Shown here in pieces: positions 36,920 through 45,733 of a stretch of 64,000 nt of DNA (position 1 is the stretch's first letter; the number at the start of each line of letters is the position of its first letter). A program made the position numbers and the translations under genes. The DNA is taken from contig CANJLD010000001.1 in the NCBI GenBank assembly GCA_947475165.1, positions 62,001 to 126,000 of the forward strand, read 5' to 3'. The notes under the pieces are model-generated. The model was given only the letters and a program-made list of their open reading frames with translations. It was not told where the DNA came from and did no database searches. The DNA is from Bacteroidota bacterium. GTDB taxonomy: Bacteria > Bacteroidota > Bacteroidia > Chitinophagales > LD1.

Positions 36920-37546
36920 CTACTGGTCTTTGTATTTAGCAATCATCGTCTGTATCCTGCTATGCATACTTTGAATATCCCTTACAAACATGTGTTTAAA
37001 TTCCTTCAATTGTTCTGCATCACCATCTACCAGCTCGGGATAAACTTCGGCAGCGGTTTGTCTTATCTGCTTTTCTACTGTTTCGCAAAAACGATAGTAT
37101 CTTTTTTGTTCATATTTCATTAAACCGGCATTCATACCTAAGCTCGCTACCACTTTATCGGCTCCTTTTTTGGTTTTAATTTGCTCTTGAACCGACTCAC
37201 TTCTTCTTCGCTTTTCCAATTCATATAATTCCGGTACCCAGTCTGTACAAAGCATAAACTCTTCTAAATAGTTATAGAGTTGTTGCAGCGCCTCCTCTCC
37301 CATTGCTTCAAGAATCCTTGGTTCACATGGTCCCCAGCCATCTATACTACCGCGCACACTTTGCAGGTAAGCATGAAAATCAGGATGCTTGTCGCGGATG
37401 TAATAAAACAGGCTTGAAAATGATTCGAAGTATTTTATCACCGTCAGCTCTTCGTGCTCTGTAAAATGAATATCGAAACGAAAATAAATACAGTCGTCAT
37501 CAAGGTCGTGTACCTCGTGGCTGATGTTTTGAATAGTATAGCGCAT
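36920..37546 (-). CDS. hypothetical cytoplasmic protein
   Basis: This is a 208-residue protein with no signal peptide. The ATG at 37546 was preferred to one 36 bp upstream because 'MRYTIQNISHEVHDLDDDCIYFRFD' looks like a natural start. It is rich in Glu, Lys, Tyr and Phe and mostly helical in appearance in the second half ('EQIKTKKGADKVVASLG', 'YYRFCETVEKQIRQTAAEVYPEL'). I do not recognise the family. It lies divergent to the exbD-like gene and may be an isolated transcription unit. Confidence 0.6.
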   Translation of the reverse strand: MRYTIQNISHEVHDLDDDCIYFRFDIHFTEHEELTVIKYFESFSSLFYYIRDKHPDFHAYLQSVRGSIDGWGPCEPRILEAMGEEALQQLYNYLEEFMLCTDWVPELYELEKRRRSESVQEQIKTKKGADKVVASLGMNAGLMKYEQKRYYRFCETVEKQIRQTAAEVYPELVDGDAEQLKEFKHMFVRDIQSMHSRIQTMIAKYKDQ

Positions 37547-37650
37547 ACCCCCAAAATAAATACGAAATATTTTTCTGTGCAAATTTTATAATGAGTAAGG
37601 CGTTTTATGGAATTTCAGCAGAACTGCATCTATAGTTTAAACCTAAAACT

Positions 37651-38207
37651 ATGGCAGAGCTAACCAACACTAACAGCGGAGATAAACACCAAACCGGCAA
37701 AAAACCACGCAGCAAAAAACATTCAGTACGAGTAGATATGACCCCCATGGTTGATTTGGGTTTTCTGCTCATCGCCTTTTTATGCTTACTATGGTTATTG
37801 ACCAACCGCGCGAAATGAAATTGGATAAGCGTGTGGATAGAATACAAGAACCGGTAAGCGAGTGCCGTGTGCTGAATGTGCTGATAGATTCAGGTGATGC
37901 GGTTTACACGTATGAAGGCAGCGACCTGAACACGATAAAGCCAAGCTCGTTTGATGCCGCTGATGGTATACGACAGGTGATACTTGCTAAAGCCGCCTTG
38001 GTGAAAGCTACCTGCGGTAACGATAGCTACGGAAAGCCGCGCGAAATGATATGCCTTATAAAACTACTGCCCGGGGCGCATTACAAAAGCATGATTGATA
38101 TTTTAGATGAAATGGAAATAACCGGCACCGAACTCTATTCCATGCAGGAACCGGTTGCTGAAGAAATAAATGAATTAAAACAACAGCGGTTGCTGGCGGC
38201 TAACTGA
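37651..38207 (+). pseudogene. ExbD/TolR-family protein interrupted by a -1 frameshift
   Basis: The ATG at 37651 opens a frame with a basic N-terminus ('[28 protein letters not shown]'), the classic ExbD transmembrane segment with its essential Asp. The frame then stops early at 37815-37817. The rest of the protein ('[18 protein letters not shown]' to the end at 38207) continues in another frame. Adding one T to the T5 run at 37777-37781 rejoins both parts into 185 residues. ExbD works with ExbB and TonB in energising outer-membrane transport, but no exbB lies next to it. The break is either a real loss of function or a homopolymer error. Confidence 0.83.
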
Positions 38208-38290
38208 ACATGACCCTTTGCCCTTCTTTCTTACCTGTAAAAGAGTGTAGGCAGAAAATAATTTTTGTAAATTCTTTTTTATTCCAAACT

Positions 38291-38310
38291 ATATCGCAAT
38301 ATTGCAATAT
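38291..38310. promoter_or_regulatory. palindromic operator of the ArsR repressor
   Basis: ATATCGCAATATTGCAATAT is a 20-bp imperfect palindrome (9 of 10 positions pair) located 12 bp before the arsR start. It is positioned to allow autorepression by the ArsR dimer. Confidence 0.6.
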
Positions 38311-38321
38311 ACTAATACAAT

Positions 38322-38654
38322 ATGGGCGCATCTAAAACAGAACACTTTACCGATAAACAGAACGCCATTGCTATAATGGCAAAAGCATTGGGGCATCCGG
38401 CAAGAGTGGCAATTATTGAATATCTGCTCAAGACAGATAGCTGCATTTGTGGCGATATTGTAAACGAACTTCCGCTGGCACAACCTACCGTATCGCAGCA
38501 TTTAAAAGAGCTGAAAAATGTAGGGCTGATAAAAGGAAGTATTGACGGAAACGCTATTTGCTATTGTGTAGATGAAAAAGCATTAACCGTTCTGCAGAAG
38601 TTCTTTACCCATGTAACCACCAAAATGGGAAAGAAGAAAAACAATTGTTGTTGA
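38322..38654 (+). CDS. arsR: ArsR-family metalloregulatory repressor
   Basis: This is a 110-residue winged-helix repressor that would release DNA on binding arsenite or a similar thiol-reactive metal. The recognition helix is 'LPLAQPTVSQHLKELKNVGLIKG', preceded by 'ALGHPARVAIIEYLL'. Candidate metal-binding cysteines occur in 'TDSCICGDI', matching the alpha3-type ELCVCD site position of ArsR, and as a Cys pair at the very C-terminus (NNCC). It leads a three-gene unit with the DUF6428 gene and an arsenate reductase. A palindrome just upstream is a likely autoregulatory operator. Confidence 0.9.
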   Translation: MGASKTEHFTDKQNAIAIMAKALGHPARVAIIEYLLKTDSCICGDIVNELPLAQPTVSQHLKELKNVGLIKGSIDGNAICYCVDEKALTVLQKFFTHVTTKMGKKKNNCC

Positions 38655-38687
38655 GTATTAAAAATTTAAAAACATAAAATCGTAAAC

Positions 38688-39152
38688 ATGAAACTATCAG
38701 AACTAAAAAACAACCTGAGCACAGTAAGCACTTTAACTTTTGTGCAACCAGACGGAACTTTTGTTCCGCGCCATTTTCACATTACCGAAATTGGTTTGGT
38801 AGACAAACACTTTATTGATTGTGGCGGCACCGTTCGTAAAGAGCAAACGGCTACCATGCAAATTTGGGTTGCCGAAGACTACGAGCACCGGTTAAACCCT
38901 TCGGTCTTGCTGAAGATTATTGATATTTCGAAAAATATTTTGGGCGATACCGATTTGGAAATTGAAGCAGAGTATCAGTCTGAAACTATTGGCAGATACA
39001 GTTTAGAATTTACAGGCGAAAATTTTACGCTGGTTCCCAAGTTTACAGATTGCCTGGCTAAAAGCAATTGCGGAGTTCCTAAGGAAAAATTGGAATTAGT
39101 TGAAGCTGAAACAGAAACCGGTTGTTGCAAACCCGGTGGTGGCTGCTGCTAA
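38688..39152 (+). CDS. DUF6428-type ars-operon protein with Cys-rich tail
   Basis: This is a 154-residue cytoplasmic protein. The middle section 'RHFHITEIGLVDKHFIDCGGT' and 'LNPSVLLKIIDISKNIL' matches the DUF6428 family found between arsR and arsC in Bacteroidota ars operons. The C-terminus ends with 'TGCCKPGGGCC', four Cys in eleven residues, which is a plausible metal or arsenite binding tail. It starts 33 bp after arsR and is followed by arsC after 12 bp, so the three are co-transcribed. The function is unknown; a metallochaperone is a reasonable guess. Confidence 0.8.
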   Translation: MKLSELKNNLSTVSTLTFVQPDGTFVPRHFHITEIGLVDKHFIDCGGTVRKEQTATMQIWVAEDYEHRLNPSVLLKIIDISKNILGDTDLEIEAEYQSETIGRYSLEFTGENFTLVPKFTDCLAKSNCGVPKEKLELVEAETETGCCKPGGGCC

Positions 39153-39164
39153 AATTTGTGCCCG

Positions 39165-39563
39165 ATGAAAAACATCCTCTTCGTTTGTATCGAAAACAGT
39201 AACCGGAGCCAGATGGCGCAGGCGTTTGCCATTACTCATGGTAAAGATAAGGTGCAAGCTTACAGCGCAGGCTCCCGTCCTTCGGGTAAAGTAAACCCTA
39301 AGGCAATTGCCGCCATGCGTGAAATAGGTTACGATTTAAGCATCCACGATTCTAAATCTTTGGAAGAAATACCCAAAACCCAATACGAACATGTAATTAC
39401 CATGGGCTGTGGCGATGCCTGCCCTTTTGTGGCGGCTAAGCACCGGGATGACTGGCAAATACCCGACCCACGCGATATGAATGAAAAAGATTTTAGAAAG
39501 GTGCGCGATTTAATTGAGCAGAAGGTGAAAGAAATTTTGGAGAAAATGGGTGACCATTCGTAA
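39165..39563 (+). CDS. arsC: arsenate reductase of the low-molecular-weight phosphatase type
   Basis: This is a 132-residue thiol-dependent reductase that would convert arsenate to arsenite. The ATG at 39165 places the phosphatase loop at Cys8-X5-Arg14 (CIENSNRS), the correct position for the family; a TTG 9 bp upstream is less likely. Additional Cys residues are in 'MGCGDACPF', with the redox relay likely to involve them. The conserved Asp loop is 'DPRD' near residue 105. No arsenite efflux pump (acr3 or arsB) follows; the next 400 bp hold a minisatellite and then a gene on the other strand. Confidence 0.88.
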   Translation: MKNILFVCIENSNRSQMAQAFAITHGKDKVQAYSAGSRPSGKVNPKAIAAMREIGYDLSIHDSKSLEEIPKTQYEHVITMGCGDACPFVAAKHRDDWQIPDPRDMNEKDFRKVRDLIEQKVKEILEKMGDHS

Positions 39564-39645
39564 TAAGGCAAAAAATATCTTCCCAACTCACCGAATCTTC
39601 ACGATGTTTTGCAGAATTGCTGATAGATTCTTCCAATTCATGTGT

Positions 39646-39895
39646 GTTTCGAATCAATCCATGTATGAATCTATTCATGTATGCTTCGAATCAATCTATG
39701 CATGAATCGCTCCTATCCATGTATGTTTCGAATCAATCTATGCATGAATCGCTCCTATCCATGTATGTTTCGAATCAATCTATGCATGAATCGCTCCTAT
39801 CCATGTATGCTTCGAATCAATCCATGCATAAATCGCTCCGATCCATGTATGTTTCGAATCAATTCATGCATGAATCGTTCCTATCCATGCATGAA
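39646..39895. repeat. minisatellite with a 42-bp unit
   Basis: The landmark TTCGAATCAAT recurs at 39646, 39685, 39727, 39769, 39811 and 39853, so spacing is 39 bp once and then 42 bp four times. The units at 39685, 39727 and 39769 are almost identical, while the outer ones carry a few substitutions. Each unit contains 'ATGCATGAATCG' and 'CCATGTATG', both with internal palindromes (ATGCAT, TTCGAA). Because 42 is a multiple of three, the reading frames stay open, but there is no other sign of a gene. The array fills the 412-bp gap after arsC. Confidence 0.9.
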
Positions 39896-39975
39896 TTGAT
39901 TGAATCATCGCAATAATTGCAGGCTTTTTATCTGTTTCCGGTAAAAATCAGGTAGTTGCTTAGAAAAATGTGCCT

Positions 39976-41121
39976 TTAATGAGTCACCACCATGCGTTTA
40001 AGCATCTGTTTTAAAACACCAATGGTATAATCAATCTCGGCTTTAGTGTTGTATTTACTGAACGAAAAGCGAACAGCTTTGCGGCTGTGGTCAGCTTTAA
40101 TACCTTCTAAAACATGTGAGCCTTTTTCGGACCCGGAACTACAGGCACTTCCCCCGCTGGCGGCAATACCCGCCATATCAAGGTTAAACAAAGTGAGTTC
40201 TGCTTTTTCATTTGGCGGTAGTGAAACACTCAGCACTTTATAATTGCCCCCGGTATCGCTGGTATCCCCATTAAATTTTACATCGGGCAATTCTTCCCGA
40301 AGTTTCTCCATCATGTAGGTTTTAAGCCCGCTTAGGTAAGTGCGGTTTTCTTCCATCTGCTCCAGCGCAAGTTCCAACGCTTTGCCTAAGCCCACAATGC
40401 CCGCCACGTTCTCGGTGCCTGCCCGCATATTGCGTTCCTGCGCGCCTCCTTCCAGAAAAGGTTTGATGGGCGCATCGCCACTAATGTAAACAAAGCCAAC
40501 TCCTTTGGGCCCGTGAAACTTATGTGCCGAGCCACTTACAAAATGCAGTTTTACTTTCTGTACATCCAATGGATAATAACCGATAGTCTGCACCGTATCG
40601 GAATGAAAGAAGGCGTGGTATTGTTTACACAACTCGCTCACCCGTTCTAAATCGAGCAGGGTACCTATCTCGTTATTCGAATGCATTAAACTAACCAGCG
40701 TTTTTACCGGAGAAGATTTTAAAAGTTGCTGGAGGTGGTTGTAATCTACACGCCCCACTTCATCTAAAACAACATAATCTACCTGCACACCCTGCTGCTC
40801 CATAGCCTCCACAGAATGTAACACACAGTGGTGTTCAATACGCGAAGAGATAATGCGCTGCACGCCCAAATCGCGCACGCTGCATTTAATGATGGTGTTG
40901 CTGCTCTCCGTACCGCTGCCGGTAAAGAAAATTTCGGATGTAGAAGCGTTCAGATACTTAGCCACTACCTTGCGGGCTTTCTCTACCGCGCTCTTGGCTT
41001 TTCTGCCAAAGCCGTGGATAGAAGACGGGTTGCCGAAATGTTCCGTTAAGTAAGGAAGCATTTCCTCCAGCACCTGTTTATCTAAGGCAGTTGTGGCAGC
41101 GTTATCTAAATACACTTTCAT
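39976..41121 (-). CDS. cysteine desulfurase (IscS/NifS-like)
   Basis: This is a pyridoxal-phosphate enzyme of 381 residues that removes sulfur from cysteine for Fe-S cluster, thiamine or tRNA modification pathways. The N-terminus 'VYLDNAATTALDKQVLEEML' is typical. The PLP Lys is in 'SGSAHKFHGPKG'. The sulfur-carrying Cys loop is 'GGSACSSGSEKGSHVLE', a long loop as in group I IscS. No iscU or suf genes are adjacent. It is 60 bp from the OsmC gene on the same strand and may share its transcript. Confidence 0.92.
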   Translation of the reverse strand: MKVYLDNAATTALDKQVLEEMLPYLTEHFGNPSSIHGFGRKAKSAVEKARKVVAKYLNASTSEIFFTGSGTESSNTIIKCSVRDLGVQRIISSRIEHHCVLHSVEAMEQQGVQVDYVVLDEVGRVDYNHLQQLLKSSPVKTLVSLMHSNNEIGTLLDLERVSELCKQYHAFFHSDTVQTIGYYPLDVQKVKLHFVSGSAHKFHGPKGVGFVYISGDAPIKPFLEGGAQERNMRAGTENVAGIVGLGKALELALEQMEENRTYLSGLKTYMMEKLREELPDVKFNGDTSDTGGNYKVLSVSLPPNEKAELTLFNLDMAGIAASGGSACSSGSEKGSHVLEGIKADHSRKAVRFSFSKYNTKAEIDYTIGVLKQMLKRMVVTH

Positions 41122-41181
41122 GCGGCAAAAATAGTTTTCAAAAACAAATGATTACGTGTTGTCCACATTGAGAAAGAGGAA

Positions 41182-41589
41182 CTATAGATACTCAACCTTT
41201 ACATTCAATTCTGCAAATTTCTTAACCATGGAACTAACCCCGCAGTATTTTTCCTGCGAAAGATTAACGGCTTTCTCCATTTTGCTTTTGTCTTCTTCTT
41301 TCACTTTAATGAAATAGGTAAGATGAACGGTGTGATAGGTCTTCGGATGTTCTTCTGTCAGCTCACCTTCCACATCTATTTTAAAATCAGAAAACTCTAC
41401 ACGCATTTTGCGCAAAAGGTCAACCACGTCAATACCGGTACAACCGGCAAGCGAAGAAAGAATCAACGCCTTAGGGCGCACACCGGTGGAAACATTTTCT
41501 TCAGCTCCGTCAATGCGAATGGTTTTATGGTTTTGAAGAAAATCAAATTTATCTTCTTCAAGGTGAGTGAGCGATATTTTGTGTGGCAT
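41182..41589 (-). CDS. OsmC-family protein
   Basis: This is a 135-residue OsmC/YhfA-like protein. One cysteine is in 'SSLAGCTGIDVVDLL' and the second in 'QEKYCGVSSMVKKFAE', the two thiols that reduce organic hydroperoxides in OsmC and Ohr enzymes. The conserved 'GxxPxxLxxxSLAGCTGIDV' arrangement is present. It follows 2 bp after the SRPBCC gene stop, and overlaps of this kind suggest one unit with the SRPBCC and M1 peptidase genes. Confidence 0.88.
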   Translation of the reverse strand: MPHKISLTHLEEDKFDFLQNHKTIRIDGAEENVSTGVRPKALILSSLAGCTGIDVVDLLRKMRVEFSDFKIDVEGELTEEHPKTYHTVHLTYFIKVKEEDKSKMEKAVNLSQEKYCGVSSMVKKFAELNVKVEYL

Positions 41590-41591
41590 GG

Positions 41592-41990
41592 TTACATATT
41601 TAAAAATGCCTTCATTGGCTCCCAGTAATACTGTTTCCAGCCATCGCTTAATGCTTTGGCTTTATGCACCGGTATACCTGTTTGTGTAAAACTGAGTTTA
41701 GTTCCTTTTCCTGCTTTGGCAAATGCAAATGTGCAGATAGAAAAATGCTCATCATCCCATCCGTCTTCGGCAAAGTGCCATGCCTGAACTATTTTCTTTC
41801 CATCCTCAAGTTCAATGTTGTAGCCATTACAATATCCATCGTATGTGGTGAATTTTCCGTTTGGTCTCTTACTCATCTTTACTTCGCTGCCTGTAAAGTC
41901 GGAATGCTTTTTGGCATTCATCAGCAGTTCATAAACTTCTTCAGGCTTTGCGCTAAAAGTTACCGTCTGTTTAATGTTCTTTGTTTTCAT
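41592..41990 (-). CDS. SRPBCC (AHSA1-like) domain protein
   Basis: This is a 132-residue START-like protein. The N-terminus 'IKQTVTFSAKPEEVYELLMNAKKHSDFTGSEVKMS' and the C-terminus 'HKAKALSDGWKQYYWEPMKAFLN' match the AHSA1 group, which binds hydrophobic ligands in a central cavity. No specific ligand can be inferred. Its start codon overlaps the stop of the M1 peptidase gene by one base (TAATG), so translation is coupled. Confidence 0.87.
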   Translation of the reverse strand: MKTKNIKQTVTFSAKPEEVYELLMNAKKHSDFTGSEVKMSKRPNGKFTTYDGYCNGYNIELEDGKKIVQAWHFAEDGWDDEHFSICTFAFAKAGKGTKLSFTQTGIPVHKAKALSDGWKQYYWEPMKAFLNM

Positions 41991-43663
41991 TACATTTTCT
42001 TTACATCAATGTATTCCAAATCATCGCGCACTATAAATCCTGATTCTTTCTTTAACTGAATAGTAGTGGTTTGAAAATCGTTATTGCCCTTCAAAAATTG
42101 TTTAGCATTTTCCGGTGTAGAAACAACTACCGGCATAGTAAAGTTCGGCACATCAGTTACCCAGCGGTAAGTCAGTTCAAACTCTCCTTTCTTTTTCTTT
42201 TTCAGCTTGTATTCCAGCAAAGGAATGGATGCATACTTTAAATATTGCTCAAATACTGAGCTCAAACTAATCCCTGATTTTTTATTGAAATAAGTCACTA
42301 CATTTTCGTAGTTGATATTCTTCATTTTAAAAGTAGTGTCGCACATTCCCTTAATCATACTCCACCAGAGTTTATCATCATTCACTAAGGTGCGTATTGT
42401 ATTTAAAAACAACGAGCCTTTTGAATACATATCACCATCCCCTTCTTCATTTAATCCGTAAATACCTACTACAGGCCCTTCATTTCCTACCTGTGTTTTA
42501 TGCGCATTGATATACTTCAAAGCCGTATCGCGCCCGAACATATACTCTACATAAATAGATTCAGAGTAAGTACAAAAACCTTCATGAATCCACATATCAG
42601 CAATATCGCGGCAGCTCACACTATTGCCCCACCATTCATGTCCGCTTTCGTGAATAATAATATAATCGAAATCTAAGCCAATGCGCGAGTAATCAATACC
42701 GGCATAACCGGTCAGGTATTTATTGCCGTAAGCAATAGCACCCTGATGTTCCATTCCTAAATAAGGAGTTTCAACCAGGGCATAACCGTCTTCCCAAAAA
42801 GGATATTTGCCCAGATATTTCTCGTAGCATTTCAACATTGGCTTTACCTGCGTAAACTGCTTCTTCGCTTTTTCCAGGTTGTAAGGCATTACATAATAAT
42901 CAATCGAAAGCAGCGCGCCATCATCGGCTTTATAGTTATCGTGAAAAGTAACGTAGTTCCCTATGTTGAGTGTTACGTTGTAATTATTGATGGGATAATG
43001 AACAAACCAGTTATATGTTTTTGTACCATCAGGCAATGTTTCCGCATCTTCTTCTCTTCCATTTGCTACACAACGCAACGAGTCGGGAACATTGCAGGAA
43101 ATACGCATGCTGTCCGGTTCATCGCCTAAGTAATCTTTGCATGGCCACCAGCAACTTGCTCCCATTCCCTCGCACGAAACCGCAATCCATGATTTACCGT
43201 TTCTGTCATAACTCCACGAAAAGCCACCATCCCAGGGAGCGCGTTTGGCAACTGTTGGGTTGCCGGAATAGTTTACGGTTATTTCACCTTTCGTTCCACT
43301 TTTCACCGGTTCATTCATTTCAACAAACACCGCGTTAAATTCTCTGCGGTATTTCAATTCATTGCCGTTAGCAGTAATGGAGTTGATTTTCATATTCTCA
43401 AACAAATCAATCTGCATAGTTTGAAAATCTTCTACTGTAGCAAAAACAATCCTGTTCCTCCCGGTTATCGCTCTATCTGCGGTATCTACCTTCACATATA
43501 AATCATAAAAGGTAACATCATAGCAGGTGCGCTCCGGGCGCAAAGAACCGCGCAAGGTATCAGCGCGTGTGTATTGTTTCTTTTGGCCAAGCAACGACTG
43601 CGCAGATAAAAAACAATTGGCAAAAAGCAATTGGCAAAAAAACAGAATAGACAATCGGGTCAT
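41990..43663 (-). CDS. secreted M1-family metallopeptidase
   Basis: This is a 557-residue aminopeptidase-type enzyme. The ATG at 43663 gives a signal peptide (MTRLSILFFCQLLFANCFLSAQ); an ATG 66 bp upstream does not. The zinc site is HESGHEWWGNSVSCRDIADMWIHEGF: HExxH with the third ligand Glu 18 residues after the second His. The 'GMEHQGAIAYGN' segment corresponds to the GxMEN substrate-binding motif. It would trim peptides in the periplasm or at the surface. No T9SS sorting tail is visible, so export is probably only to the periplasm. Confidence 0.92.
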   Translation of the reverse strand: MTRLSILFFCQLLFANCFLSAQSLLGQKKQYTRADTLRGSLRPERTCYDVTFYDLYVKVDTADRAITGRNRIVFATVEDFQTMQIDLFENMKINSITANGNELKYRREFNAVFVEMNEPVKSGTKGEITVNYSGNPTVAKRAPWDGGFSWSYDRNGKSWIAVSCEGMGASCWWPCKDYLGDEPDSMRISCNVPDSLRCVANGREEDAETLPDGTKTYNWFVHYPINNYNVTLNIGNYVTFHDNYKADDGALLSIDYYVMPYNLEKAKKQFTQVKPMLKCYEKYLGKYPFWEDGYALVETPYLGMEHQGAIAYGNKYLTGYAGIDYSRIGLDFDYIIIHESGHEWWGNSVSCRDIADMWIHEGFCTYSESIYVEYMFGRDTALKYINAHKTQVGNEGPVVGIYGLNEEGDGDMYSKGSLFLNTIRTLVNDDKLWWSMIKGMCDTTFKMKNINYENVVTYFNKKSGISLSSVFEQYLKYASIPLLEYKLKKKKKGEFELTYRWVTDVPNFTMPVVVSTPENAKQFLKGNNDFQTTTIQLKKESGFIVRDDLEYIDVKKM

Positions 43664-43809
43664 GTATAGGTTGTTTGTTTCGTACTGACCACGAACATAA
43701 AACAAGTTCTTATAGTTCCATTTACTCATTTGCTAATTTTCTCATTTACTAATCAGCATTTCAAATAAATTGCCGGCCTATACGTGATAACCTAAATGAT
43801 TTAAGAAAA

Positions 43810-45042
43810 ATGTTACAGCAGATTATATTTATAGCTATTGCTCTTACTGTATATGGCTCGCTTGAATATTACGGATGGCAAGGAATAAAAACTGCCTTTC
43901 AACCCGCGAATATCAGCAGGGCGAAATGGATTTACTGGTGTGTTTCCATCAGTTTGTTTCTTCTCTTTATTTCTTTCCGTCCGTTTTTATACAAGATTTT
44001 ACCAAGAACAGTGGGCATGTATTTCGGGGTAATTTTTGTGATTGTTCTAATCTCCAAACTTATTGTGCTATTGTTTTTATTTCCCGAAGACATCACTCGT
44101 CTTTCCCGTTTCATTGCCTCTAAGTTTTCATCCGCGCCACCGGTAGCAGGCGGAATATCGAGAAGTGAGTTCCTGAGCAAAGCAGCTTTAGTTGCCGCAG
44201 CTATTCCTGCCGGAACTTTAATTTATGGAGTGCTGGTGAACGCTTACAACTATAGATTCCACAAAGTATCTGTCAAATTACGGAACCTGCCCGATTCGTT
44301 TAACGGGTTTAAAATTATTCAGCTATCAGATATTCATTCAGGAAGTTTTACGCGCACCGAGCCGATTGAAAAAGTAATTCAAAAAATAAATGAAGCCAAT
44401 GCTGACTTAATTGTGTTTACCGGTGACCTTGTAAACAATGTAACCAGCGAAATGGAACCGTTTATGAACGTGTTCAATAAACTAAAAGCCAAGCACGGAG
44501 TAATTTCTATTACCGGTAATCACGATTATGGCGATTATGTAAGTTGGGATACCGATGAAGCCAAGAAAGAAAACTTCAAACAGTTTATAGCTACGCACAA
44601 AAACTTAGGCTGGGATTTGTTACTGAACGAACACCGGGTTCTTGAGCGCAACGGAGAAAAGATTGCCGTGATAGGAATTGAGAATTGGGGAGGAGGAAGA
44701 TTTGCGAAGTATGGCAAATTCCCTGATGCGTATAAAGGCACCGAAGAAATTCCGTTCAAGATTTTGCTGAGCCACGACCCTTCGAGTTGGGACAGTAAAG
44801 TGCGCGTTGAATATCCTGAAACAGATTTGACTTTAAGCGGACATACCCACGGTGCGCAATTCGGAATAGAAAACAAATGGCTAAAGTGGAGCCCTTCTCA
44901 ATACATCTATAAGCAATGGGCAGGTTTATATAACGAAGGCAAGCAATTCCTGTATGTAAACCGCGGCTTTGGCTTTCTCTTTTATCCTGGTCGCGTAGGT
45001 ATATTACCGGAAGTGGCAGAGATTACTTTACTGAAAGGATAA
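43810..45042 (+). CDS. membrane-anchored metallophosphoesterase
   Basis: This is a 410-residue calcineurin-like phosphoesterase. Several hydrophobic segments in the first 170 residues anchor it in the membrane. The catalytic domain begins at about residue 160 and contains the full metal-binding motif series: DIHSG ('IIQLSDIHSGS'), GDLVNN ('VFTGDLVNN'), GNHDYG and 'LSGHTHGAQFG'. Relatives include UDP-2,3-diacylglucosamine hydrolase-like and YaeI-type enzymes; the substrate is not known. The next gene begins 9 bp downstream. Confidence 0.92.
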   Translation: MLQQIIFIAIALTVYGSLEYYGWQGIKTAFQPANISRAKWIYWCVSISLFLLFISFRPFLYKILPRTVGMYFGVIFVIVLISKLIVLLFLFPEDITRLSRFIASKFSSAPPVAGGISRSEFLSKAALVAAAIPAGTLIYGVLVNAYNYRFHKVSVKLRNLPDSFNGFKIIQLSDIHSGSFTRTEPIEKVIQKINEANADLIVFTGDLVNNVTSEMEPFMNVFNKLKAKHGVISITGNHDYGDYVSWDTDEAKKENFKQFIATHKNLGWDLLLNEHRVLERNGEKIAVIGIENWGGGRFAKYGKFPDAYKGTEEIPFKILLSHDPSSWDSKVRVEYPETDLTLSGHTHGAQFGIENKWLKWSPSQYIYKQWAGLYNEGKQFLYVNRGFGFLFYPGRVGILPEVAEITLLKG

Positions 45043-45051
45043 AATCATCTG

Positions 45052-45714
45052 ATGAAAATAAGGGCAATTATAACCGGTACCACTGGCATGGTGGGTGAAG
45101 GTGTATTACACCAATGCTTATTAAACAGCGATGTGGGGCAGGTACTGGTGATTAACCGCAAACTTTGCGGAGTTACTCACCCCAAGCTAAAAGAAATCAT
45201 TCATAAAGATTTCTTCGACATAACTCCCATCGAAGCACAACTGAAAGGCTACAACGCCTGCTATTTCTGCCTCGGTGTTTCTTCGGTTGGAATGAGTGAA
45301 ACGGATTATCATCACATGACTTACGATTTAGCTTTGCACGCTGCATAGATTCTGTTGAAACAGAATTCCGATACGACCTTTATATATGTATCGGGTTCCG
45401 GTACTGACAGCAGCGAGAAAGGAAAAGTAATGTGGGCTCGTGTAAAAGGAAAAACAGAAAACGATATTCTGAACCTCGGTTTTAAAGATGCGTACGCTTT
45501 TCGCCCCGGATTTATGAAACCAACACCGGGGTTGAAAAACGTATTGGGATTCTACGCCTACATCAACTGGCTTTATCCGGCATTCCGGTTTCTTGCCCCC
45601 AGTCTTGTTTCAACTTTAAGTGAAGTAGGCGTTGCAATGATTAAAGTAACCTTAACCCGTTCTTCCAAGAAAACATTAGAGGTTAGAGATATTGTAGCAA
45701 TAGCAAAGAGTTAA
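45052..45714 (+). pseudogene. NAD(P)-binding epimerase-like gene broken by an in-frame TAG
   Basis: The gene encodes an atypical short-chain dehydrogenase/epimerase-like protein of about 220 residues. The N-terminus has the dinucleotide motif 'TGTTGMVGEGVLHQCL'. The middle 'FIYVSGSGTDSSEKGKVMWARVKGKTE' carries the family's S, K and E signature, and the C-terminus follows in the same frame. A TAG at 45346-45348 interrupts the frame between 'DLALHAA' and 'ILLKQN'. It is not a frame change, since the second half continues in the same frame, and one substitution (for example AAG to TAG) would explain it. The family has continuous helix there, so this looks like a true nonsense mutation. It follows the phosphoesterase by 9 bp. 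Confidence 0.83.
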
Positions 45715-45733
45715 TTACCCGTTACTTCAAATC

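Noticed and set aside
39617-39916. A 99-residue reading frame across the minisatellite
   Set aside because: The 42-bp unit keeps all frames free of stops, so openness is expected. There is no signal peptide or family match, and two overlapping frames are equally open.
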